A stretch of 64,000 nucleotides of DNA from Diploscapter coronatus (taxonomy: Eukaryota > Nematoda > Chromadorea > Rhabditida > Rhabditidae): positions 67,285,249 to 67,349,248 of the forward strand of contig OZ038423.1 in NCBI GenBank assembly GCA_964036155.1, written 5' to 3'. A program made the position numbers and the translations under genes. Shown in pieces: positions 23,744 to 32,542 of this stretch (position 1 is its first letter; each line of letters begins with the position of its first letter). The notes under the pieces are model-generated. The model was not told the origin of the DNA, did not search any database, and saw only the letters and a list, made by a program, of their open reading frames with translations.

Positions 23744-26087
23744 ATGCGGTGTTTACTGTGTATATTCGCGACGGTTACTGTAGTCCTATCGGCGCCTAAC
23801 ATCATTGTCAATGCTGCCGGAAAGGTATGACTTAGATTTTTTTAAACTATCATATTATGTAAATTCAAAAATTTGTATAATTTTTCAATATCAGCTGATT
23901 TTTCATATTTTGTGATTGCTTGTTATTGGTATTGTTTGATTTTCCGATCTAGTATGCCTATAGCGACGCGCTAGCACGAAATTTCTTCATGCCGGCATGT
24001 GCGGCGACGGAAGCTGAGAACCCAGCGAGCTGTCTCAGCTACACTTACACACAGTTGGAGGTGAATAGGAAAATTTGGTCTTCATAAAACATAAGATTTC
24101 AGATGAAGCGTCACGTGAAAGTAGTCTGCGATGAAACGAGAGGAATCGATACGTGCTCTGCGCTGACTGCAGTTTCTCATGGACAGAAGGCCATCGTCAT
24201 CGCTTTCAGATAAGATTTTCTTGTGCATTTCATCAGTCTTCTTCATGGCTTCATGGCAATGAACAAAATTGCTATGTCGGTTCCAGGGTCACGTTCTGAA
24301 ACTTGACTATGACATTAAATCGCATTCATGAAGTTAGGCTCTGAAGAAGAATCATTGGTATTTGTTCGGAAAAGTATTATTCGATTTTACAGGAACCGTC
24401 GGCGAGGCTCAACTCGTCGTTGAATCGCTCACGACTCTGCTAAAAGATAGGGTAATTTTCGGAAAGAAATTCAAAAATCATCAAAAGAACATAGACCCCT
24501 TGGATCGCTGGTGGCAAAGTGAGTAGCTACTTCTACAACGCTTTCTTCAAGCTCTGGGACGCCGGTATCAAAGACGACTTCACCGATCTGGCACAAGCCA
24601 ACCCAACCTATGATTTGTACATCACGGGGCACTCACTAGGTATTTGAAGATTTATGAAACATAGATATTGGATCAGCTAAGCATTTGGAGAAGTTTGAAA
24701 TGAGCGCCTCGAACGAGAGTCCCATTGAAGCCTTCGAAAAGGGTGACTATCTGATAGTGTCATAAAAATTCATTCGCATTAAACCCTACTTTTATCTTCA
24801 TATATAACATTTCTATCAAAATTATTCTTTTTTCAGGTGGAGCTCTTGCCAGTCTGGGAGCCTCTTACATCGGATTCAATAAACTTTTCCCAGTTGAGCA
24901 AATCAAGATGATCTCAATGGGACAGCCACGCACCGGCGATTCTGACTACGCTAACGCTTTCGATAAATTGGTAAGCAGAGTTTGACGGTAAATTGGTAAG
25001 ACTCCATGGTATTGTGATATGAGATTTCATAACGTACTTTATTTAATTTCGAATAAGGAACGGGGAAAATAAGGAAACTCCCCAAATGAACTAATGTCAT
25101 TTGGGTGCATTTCGAGTGTCAAGAGGGAGAGAACAGGGCTGTTGCGGAATCGAATTTTTAAAAATTCGAAATCAGAAGTGAAATTTGAATTTTTCGCGAG
25201 GCCGGAACCGGAACCGGAACTTCCGTAACAGCCCTGGGAGAGAAGTAAACGCTTCATCTCTACTTTATTCCAAGTGATCGTTTATCGACAATCCTTTTCA
25301 TCTCATAATCCCGTGATCTCGTGATATGTCTTGGCCCAATTTAACATTTTCTCCAATTTTATGAAGTTGTAGATTTTCAGATACTGTACGCATACAGAAT
25401 CGTGCACTCAAAAGATGTAGTTCCATCCATCCCGCCCAAAGGGCTTGAAAATTTTAGGTTCATCTTTAAAATAGTCCTTTTTTATGATAAGTCATTTTAG
25501 ACATCACAAGAACGAGGTATGATGGTTTTATGGGCATTTTTATCGGAAAGCACGAATTTTTACTCGAATTTTATTATCAGCGCTCGAAAGGATACAAATG
25601 TGTCAACGAAATTTTGAGCAGGCTGAATGATAGTAAAATGGGGTTAAAGCTCGGCAACAAGGAAGTTTATTCCTGATGAAATAATATCGTGAACTTTGTA
25701 GATCTGGTACAATAACAATATGGTTGATGCAACTTACAAGGAGTGTGATGCGCAGGTAGATAATTCAGAATAGTCATTTGGAGTTTTCAAATTATGCAAA
25801 TGTTAGAAAATGTTTATGGAGATTAATTTCATGAAGTAACTTTAGCGTGATTGATGTAGCAATTCTTAAGTTTCCGAGAAATCATTTATTAAAATTCTCT
25901 ATCTTTCAGGAAAGTCTCCTCTGCTCCGGCGGTCAAATAGACCTTTCCACGAATGACCATCACTATTATTACAACGCTTTTATTACATTTTGGGGACTGT
26001 CTGATTGCAACAATGGTAAGACTTTCTCAATAAGTATCAACATAAAGAACTTTAGCTACGACATTCTCGCCGTACTACCAACCTTGA
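23744..26087 (+). CDS. Secreted class-3 (fungal-type) lipase 1
   Basis: Exons 23744-23824, 23953-24060, 24103-24209, 24391-24451, 24495-24639, 24837-24970, 25381-25457, 25501-25516, 25702-25755, 25910-26015, 26056-26087; 306 residues. Signal peptide MRCLLCIFATVTVVLSA. The alpha/beta-hydrolase core has the family's AFRGT motif, the nucleophile serine in GHSLGGALAS, the acid in SKDVVPSIPP and the histidine in NDHHYYYN, so the catalytic triad is complete. Nematodes have many such secreted lipases. Conserved cysteines suit an extracellular enzyme. To keep the RGT motif, intron 3 must run 24210-24390 and has AT-AC ends instead of GT-AG. The final 40-base intron has canonical ends; ignoring it gives an open frame to 26128 and a tail ending QKCH. 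The phase-matched donor in the paralogue favours the spliced form. Confidence 0.85.
25134..25236. mobile_element. hAT-type MITE with 8-bp target duplication, in lipase 1 intron 6
   Basis: 103 bases bounded by CAGGGCTGTTGCGGAA and its near-perfect inverse TTCCGTAACAGCCCTG. The 8 bases on each side are identical, GGAGAGAA (25126-25133 and 25237-25244), the target-duplication length of hAT transposases. CAGGGCTGT ends are typical of nematode hAT-derived MITEs. The interior contains four CCGGAA units. Confidence 0.9.
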
Positions 26088-26123
26088 ACTTCTTTAAAGA
26101 GGAAGTCACCAGACAGAAGTGCC

Positions 26124-26290
26124 ATTGATAACCTCGCATCTAATAATAAATAATTGAAATTCAAATTGTTTTTTTTTTATTTAACGCATTTAAAACCTCT
26201 AAATTAACATAGCAAGACACTATCTTTGTCTTCTTTCAAATTCGTTTCTAATGTCCATGTTCAATCAAATCTACCGATTTCTCATTATCT
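26124..26290. repeat. Duplicated lipase 3'-flank, empty copy
   Basis: About 165 bases beginning TTGATAACCTCGCATC and running through ATAATAAATAATTGAAATTC to CAATTTCTCATT-like sequence. The same segment occurs at 30989-32403, where it is interrupted by the mariner. The copies are roughly 88% alike by eye. Here the insertion site reads AAATTAACATAG, uninterrupted. Confidence 0.9.
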
Positions 26291-26395
26291 CCCCCCTACA
26301 GCCACTACTCTATTCATTAGCCATCGACTCTACGTCTTTTCAGTCTCTCCTTGTCGAGTGTCCTACCCTCACAACCACTGACCTTCTCTTAGAGC

Positions 26396-26434
26396 CCGTT
26401 CATACTTAGCTGCGATGCAACTAAGTATGGACGG
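26396..26434. repeat. Hairpin, 14-bp stem
   Basis: CCGTTCATACTTAG, an 11-base loop, then CTAAGTATGGACGG. One mismatch in 14 pairs. Too short for a transposon by itself; could be a collapsed element or an RNA hairpin. Confidence 0.75.
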
Positions 26435-26505
26435 ACCATAAACCTTCTCCCGTTATTGCCATTTTGACGCTGTGCTAATAAAACTTGTGTTCATCCAAAT
26501 CTTAC

Positions 26506-26640
26506 ACAGAGAAAAGTTCCCGCATTCCTCTCGCATTCGTCTCGATTCGGCTCCGCAGCGGAGTCGAGTCGAGACGAACGCGAGACGAATGAGAGATGAA
26601 TGCGGGACGAATGCGGGAGGAATGCGGAAACTTTTCTGTT
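26506..26640. repeat. Fold-back element built from CGCATTCGTCT units
   Basis: Outer inverted ends CAGAGAAAAGTTCCCGCATT and AATGCGGAAACTTTTCTG enclose repeated units related to CGCATTCGTCTCG on the left and their inverse on the right, meeting near GGCTCCGCAGCGGAG. The right arm has more units than the left, so unit number has changed since formation. Non-coding; the open frames through it are an effect of the repeats. Confidence 0.8.
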
Positions 26641-27304
26641 TCTTGAGAGATTTTCACACATCCCTGATTCATTGCCTTTTCCCCAAGAACTTTTTCTTAC
26701 AGAAATCGTCCAGCTGCGTTGCTTTTTGCCATTTGAATGTTTTCTTTTTCCTCTTTCTTGTGACCTCCCCTTTCTTTATGCAATTTCTCATTTTACAGCC
26801 ATTTACTCTAAACATTCGCACAGAGCAAAACCATTTATTCTATTTCCTACTCTAATATCGATTTTCCAACCTAAAAATTTGAATTTCAGATTTGATCTCA
26901 ACTAATGTTCGCCTAAATCGAAGATTACTCGATGTCTAAATCATCGTATTTTGAACGAAAACTTTGCGAAGATGAATATTGGAAGAAAAAACTTATCGTA
27001 AGGTAAGCTGCTGTAGAGCATATATTCGGCACAAAAATTAACATAACTTTCGATGAGATCTACCGTCTTTAAAATCTAAAAAGTTTTGAGTTCTTCTCAA
27101 TCTCGCCAATTATCATAATATCAAAATTATCGATTTCGATAAATTTGAATTCTTTTTATTATATACATATAGCTCAATAGTTCACATCAAATTTAATATA
27201 TTTGTGAGTATTTACGAGCTTTTTAATATCGCAGTGCAGTGTGATTTTTTTTGCACTGTCACCATCCTTGCCCGTGACTCAATGGAGAAAAGAAAGGAAC
27301 TAGC

Positions 27305-27464
27305 GGCAATTACGAAAAAACCACCACCTCACCACGTCTTTTTGTTACGAAAAACCACCACGTCCCGGCAACTTGCAAAATAGACGATCCGAAGAGATAG
27401 TAAAGAAAAGAAGAGGGAGAAAGAAAAAGTGGGGGGCGAGACGTGGTGATTTTTCTTAATTGCC
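27305..27464. mobile_element. MITE, ~160 bp, in zinc-finger gene intron 1
   Basis: The left end is GGCAATTACGAAAAAACCACC; the reverse complement of the right end is GGCAATTAAGAAAAATCACC. The inner part again pairs (CACCACGTC and GACGTGGTG). Non-coding, purine-rich loop. Confidence 0.75.
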
Positions 27465-28393
27465 CTTTATTATATTAAAAATCATAATTAGAACATATGC
27501 ACCAACTTAATATTGGTTTTAAAAATAGTCAAATCGAGTAATTTCTATATTTAGATGGTTCAAGATCACATCGCCGAGCACTTCTACGATATTAATGGCA
27601 AGCAGCACCGTTTTATATGCAGAGGCTGTGGTGACGGCTACAGCAAAATTTCTTCTGCCAAATCTCACTACACTAAAGGTTGCAAAAATAACGTCAAGAA
27701 GCAATATAAGACCCCTAACGAGGGCATGATTGATAACATGAATGTAAGTTTCAAATGTTCACTCACTACAGCATTCTTTCATCAAATCACTGGATTTGTT
27801 ATCCCTCAATAATCCTTTCAATGGGGTATCTATGTTTCCCAGCGGGTGGACTGAAATTCCGATTCAGCAAAACCGGAATTTCGACGATTTTTCACGTATA
27901 TACCAACGCTAGCAAAAATATGAAAAGGGCATTAAAAATGTGAAACATGGCATCAGCAAAATCACTATACAATCTTTTTCTTGGATGAGGCAAATATTCA
28001 ATTTTAGGACTGGCCCTTCGAGCCTGTTATGAAACTCGTCAAGGAAATATTCGACAATGAGAGTTTCATAAACAAACTGCCTAAAACCATTGTGAACGTA
28101 TGTAAACGATTTTAAAATAAATTTCAAGAATTCATTTAGAAATGGAAAGTCGAAATGCACAAAAAAGTGGCTGACCTCGAAGCAGATGTAAGTTGATGCA
28201 ATAACATAAAACAAGAATTGTTAGATCGGTTGCACATTTTCAGTAAAAAACCAAAATTTAATGTCAGTTTTCAAAATTATACGAGGATATTTTCATAGAT
28301 AGTCTACTAAAATTTGGGTTTAAATTGAAGCTAGAGACATCTATTATTTATTCCCATTCAATTTAGAGTTAAACGATACCAAACATGATATGG

Positions 28394-28436
28394 TACCAAA
28401 TGGTAGCGACCCATATGGTCAAGTTACCATTTGGTA
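28394..28436. repeat. Short hairpin
   Basis: TACCAAATGGTA and TACCATTTGGTA separated by 19 bases form a 12-bp inverted repeat. Confidence 0.6.
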
Positions 28437-28615
28437 ATAAATACCTATAATGTTATATATCAAAAGAAAGCCCTTATCAAGCTGAGTAATATGCTGAAAA
28501 CCACTTGAAAAACAGATTAGTTTGTCGCCTTTTATGATCATTTGAAAATACCCCATTTTGAAATCGGGACCATTTCCCGGCTCGGCAGGTGATTGTTGCC
28601 TGGGAGCCTATATAT

Positions 28616-29116
28616 CAGTGGTGGTATTCTTTGCTGCTAGCTGCGAGTTAGTTAACGGCGAACTCACTGTTAAGAAAATTGGCTAACTGGGAGTTAGTCA
28701 GAAAGTGCGAAATAGTACGGAAAAGCGAGACTTAACTCTCAGCTAAAAAAGTACAAATTCTACTTTTCATAACTGGGAGTTAAGTGCAATTAAATCTCTC
28801 ACTTTCTCATACTATTTCGCACTTTCTGACTAACTCCCAGTTAACGGTGAGCTCGCCGTTAGCGATTAAAAGGTCACCGTTAGACCTCAAATTCGAAGTT
28901 TTGGGTAATTATTTGAACCTTTTCTCGTTTCCTTATAAAAATATATGACATCCGGCAGCTTCTCGTGAAAAAACTACGAGATTTCACTTCCAATTAGCTT
29001 TGCATCATGAGTTTGAAAAAACCATAGGTCGCCGTTAAGAGAGTTAAAGGTCACTGTTAAAAATTTTTAACGGCGACCTTTAACTCGCAGTTATCAAGCA
29101 AAGAATATCACCACAG
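28616..29116. mobile_element. Fold-back MITE, ~500 bp
   Basis: Outer ends CAGTGGTGGTATTCTTTGCT and the reverse complement of AGCAAAGAATATCACCACAG pair. Further in, TAACTGGGAGTTAGTCAGAA at about 28684 pairs with its inverse near 28840 over about 40 bases, including AAGTGCGAAATAGTA. Units of the type GTTAACGGYGA/CTTTAACTCGCAGTTA recur several times within it, so the element grew by internal repeats. No coding frame. Most of its length would form a hairpin. Confidence 0.85.
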
Positions 29117-29284
29117 AAGATGCGCAATTACATGGGCTATTCTATGCTTTTTAAATTTTTTGAAAATCTTTTACAGCGAAAAAGTTTTATTTATACCTTC
29201 TGCTTACAATCAAATCGCAAAAACACCCAACTTTGACCCCCACCTAGCCCCGCCCACTTTTGGAGGCGGGACCTGATCTCCCCA

Positions 29285-29361
29285 TTTTTGTGATTAGGGC
29301 CCATGGGTGTATCCACCATATAAGTTTGGTTCGGATCCGGAACACTTTTGCAATTGTCCGG
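29285..29361. repeat. Dispersed repeat, copy 2
   Basis: Second copy of the sequence at 5151-5228, same orientation, lying just outside the fold-back element and next to a GC-rich GCCCACTTTTGGAGGCGGG stretch. Confidence 0.7.
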
Positions 29362-31068
29362 TTAATTCTTTACCAGTCGTTCACGACACTACGATAACTC
29401 AATATTTTCAAATGATCTTTAGACCGATGAAATCGTCGACGATAAAAAAATACAAGGCCGTAAGCGAACAGTACTTTGAGCTTCTAAAGTCCAGAAAGGA
29501 TGTCGTCAAGGATTCATTAACGATTACGGTTAACCCCGATTGGGTAAATTTTGATGTTTAAAATTGAACAGATTTAGAGTAAAATAATTGGCTTTATTTA
29601 ATCACTTATAATAAGAAACAAATTATTAATTTCAGACGTCGATTACCGAAAACCCTTCACTTGATGAAATTGAGAAAATTATGCATCTTATGCAATATCG
29701 GGATAAAATTGAATGCCGTGGCAAGCCAGTATAATTAAATAACTTTTTATCAAATGAAAAAAAAAATCAGATTCCAAAAATTCAATGTCGAAGAGCTAGT
29801 TGCAAGCAGAAAGTTCTCCATCATGGTGGACTAAGTTCCAAAAGCATTTCACGGGTATGCCTTATTATTAAATTTATGCATAATTTTTTTCTATAGGATA
29901 TTACGAGGCATGTTTGGGCCCATCTAATAGAAGATCGTATTGCATTGAAGCGTTTGCGATGCAACATTCCAGAGTGCGATTACAAAATCTCGAAGGACGA
30001 AACTATGAAAAACATCTGGAAAAGGAGCACGGAGTTGCAAAGTCGATCGAAAATTTCACCGACCAATCGATTGTAAGCTATCCTATTATCATGATTTTCT
30101 CCAATATTAAAAATTTAAGGATCTAAGTTTTCAAGTTGTCGAAGAACTCAGTGAGCAAATGATTGGTGATCGACTTGGATTAATGGAATATTTTCCGCAA
30201 ATATGGAGGAAGGTACAATATCTCTGAAAATAAAAATGAATTTTTAAATCTTAGAAAATCTTTGCTGACTTTATCGAAATGAAAGAGGCCAAAACCATGC
30301 ACGTGAATGCGCTGCAAGTAAGACGTCCAAACGGACAATTTGAAAATTTGACTGTACGTTTTTATCGACTTAATTATGTTCCAAAGGCAAAAATGTTCAC
30401 TAGACTTATATCTAATAGTGAAAAAGGAAAATTAGAACAAATTCGATTCGTATTTTTTTTTTTTGAAAATTCGGACGAAAATCCGCTGTCATGATGATTC
30501 TATTGTCGCGAATTGCGACCTTTATTTTTCCCATTTCGTAGATAAGTTACGATTTTGCTTAAGTTATCGATTGAATCTATCCTCTATGCAAGAAAATGTT
30601 TTCTTTTTCTTTTCCCCGTTCACTTTCTTTCCTCGAACTTTTACCCAACTCATTTTACCAATGCCTAACACCGATCGTTTATATTGATTTTATTCCCTTT
30701 TATTTTTCTTATGTTAATAAATGGTTTAATTACCCAAGTTTGAGATCGTTCACGACGTCAACTACTGCCTTAACTCTCCGCTTGCTTGGTTACACACACA
30801 CACACTAGCACACAGTCTACTAATCGACCCATTTTCAGAAGCGAACGTCGACGATGATTTCAACTATCTTTTCCTGAGAGAAAGCCTTCTGTTTAGAGAT
30901 CGAAGACAAATTAACGAAAAAATTCCATCCTCATAAGTCCATTAGAAAATCGAAGAGATAATTCCCATCAATTTTATCGCAAATGTACAATTGATAACCT
31001 CGCATCGAATAATAAATAATTGAAATTCAAATTGTTTTTTTATTTAGTACATTAAAACCACTAAATTA

Positions 31069-32321
31069 TTACGTTGGATAGAAAGTCCTGCACCAAAAAT
31101 AACATCTTATAAATTTTTTGGTAACTTCATTAATAATAGCAGTTATTCAACAATATAATCACCAAATATGTCCATCACCTTCGCCCATTTATTGGACAAA
31201 TCGTTGACGTCCTGCGCCCAGTATTCAGGAGACTAGCACACGAAGAAGTTGTCGACTGCTGTTTTTAGGTCGTCGTCTTTGTCGATTTTTTTCTCTCATA
31301 GGTGAAGCTTCAAAGGAGGGAATAAATTGTAGTCTGACGGAGTGAGGCCCGGCGAATACGATGAATGGATGACCGGATGCCAGTCGAGCTTTGTGGTCTT
31401 TTGGTGGGTGCCCGAAGCAACGTGTAGTCGCGCATTGTCATGCAGAAAGTGGACAATTGAGCGTCTTGGCCGTTTTTCTTGAATTACGCCGACCAATTTT
31501 TGAAGCTGATCGACGTAGATGGCAGCTGTGATAGTCCTGCTTGCAAAAAACAGCTCGTAGTATATCGATCCTTTCGCGTCCCACCAAACGGAGAGGAAGT
31601 GTTTGCATTGGTGGGGTTCAGTTTCGACTGCACTGGTGGCTCTGCATCACGTGGGAGTCAGATGGCGTATTGTGTATCGTTGTCGTAAAGAATCCAGCTC
31701 TCACCTCCAGTCATTAGGTTTTTTAGAAATTCCTTTCGGTGCAGACGGAAGAGAAAAGACTGACAGATGTTAACACGCACTTTCTTATGGGCGTCGGTCA
31801 GTCGATGGGGGTTCATCTTAATTGAATTTTTTGATAGCCGAGATCGTGGAAATGAGCAACGATGATGTCATTGGAGCACCCGAGTATCGTCTCCAATTCT
31901 CACGTGGTAGCTTTTGGATTGACCTTGATAGTGCTCTGCAATTCGCCGTTGTTGATGGAGGATGGTCGTTCACTGCGCTCATTTTCTTGGAGGCTCGTAT
32001 CTCCTGCTGCAAAGCGATAGAACCAGCGGTTGACTGTCTAACGGGAAGCAGTACCCTCACCGAATGTATTGTTGATGTTAGCGGTCGCTCTGCTTGCATT
32101 GTTGTTTTGGCGCCACTCGTAGTAGATAACTGTTCAAAGTGGGGGTTCACTTATAATAATCGTAAGTCATCAAACCCCTGGGTGCGGGCCCTTGTATACC
32201 CATGTGGTGATAGCTTAGAGAACATTCTACAAGGTTCTCACACTTATTAGGGCATTCGACTCATTTCTAGAAAATTATAGATTTTTAAAATTTTTGGTGC
32301 AGGACTTTCTATCCAACGTAA
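31069..32321 (-). mobile_element. mariner-family DNA transposon, inactive
   Basis: 1253 bases with near-perfect ~29-base terminal inverted repeats: TTACGTTGGATAGAAAGTCC continuing TGCACCAAAAAT, and the inverse at the right end. TA target duplication at 31067-31068 and 32322-32323, confirmed by the uninterrupted paralogous site at 26205-26206. The length fits full-size mariners (~1.3 kb), so the element is intact in extent but its transposase gene is broken. Confidence 0.95.
31143..32160 (-). pseudogene. mariner transposase, several stop codons
   Basis: Read on the minus strand, one frame shows the mariner order. Near 32120 the helix-turn-helix region reads INNTFGEGTAS followed by stop, then WFYRFAAGDTSLQENERS. 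Later come the catalytic region HDNARLHVASGTHQ and YSPGLTPSDYNLF (second and third Asp of the D,D34D triad), then NDLSNKWAKVMDIFGDYI before the terminal stop. At least four in-frame stops interrupt it (after GTAS, after KATT, after QKIQLR and in the C-terminal part), so no active enzyme is made. The part at 31496-31296 is still open. Confidence 0.9.
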
Positions 32322-32542
32322 TAACATAGCAAGACACTATCTCTGTCTTCTTTCAAATCCGTTTCTAACGCTCATGTTCAATCTAATCTATCAATTTCTC
32401 ATTGTCGACTCTAACTTATCATTTCAAAAGTTGAAATTTGCTTAGAGCTTTGCTTATCTGCAAAATGATGAGTGGAATTAAAAGGCATCAAAATTGAGCA
32501 CGCTTCACTTCATTGAAACAGTCATCTTGTTGCTGATCGAGG

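Larger units (their letters stand above)
26932..30877 (+). pseudogene. Degenerate multi-exon zinc-finger gene
   Basis: Exons 26932-26997, 27555-27743, 28008-28097, 28140-28187, about 29419-29543, 29636-29728, about 29776-29853, 29897-30072, 30120-30212, 30255-30353 and about 30839-30877. The start MSKSSYFERKLCED follows a tttcag. Zinc-binding patterns are FICRGCGDGY...SHYTKGC (C2-HC), QCRRASC...RHVWAHL and RCNIPECDYKIS followed by HLEKEHG. The last finger is complete only if one A is added to the run of five at 30008-30012; the next exon also needs that frame. The join between exons 4 and 5 is out of phase, and the intron there contains a 500-bp fold-back element and a dispersed repeat, so an exon may be lost. 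Nuclear nucleic-acid binding is inferred from the fingers; I recognise no orthologue. Confidence 0.5.
30989..32403. repeat. Duplicated lipase 3'-flank, copy split by mariner
   Basis: Left part 30989-31068 and right part 32322-32403 together equal the segment at 26124-26290. The break falls at the TA target of the mariner. The two copies are direct repeats bracketing the zinc-finger locus, so they mark either a tandem duplication of the lipase region or the borders of a 4.7-kb insertion. Confidence 0.85.

Noticed and set aside
31822..32250. 142-codon plus-strand frame
   Set aside because: Antisense shadow of the mariner transposase region.
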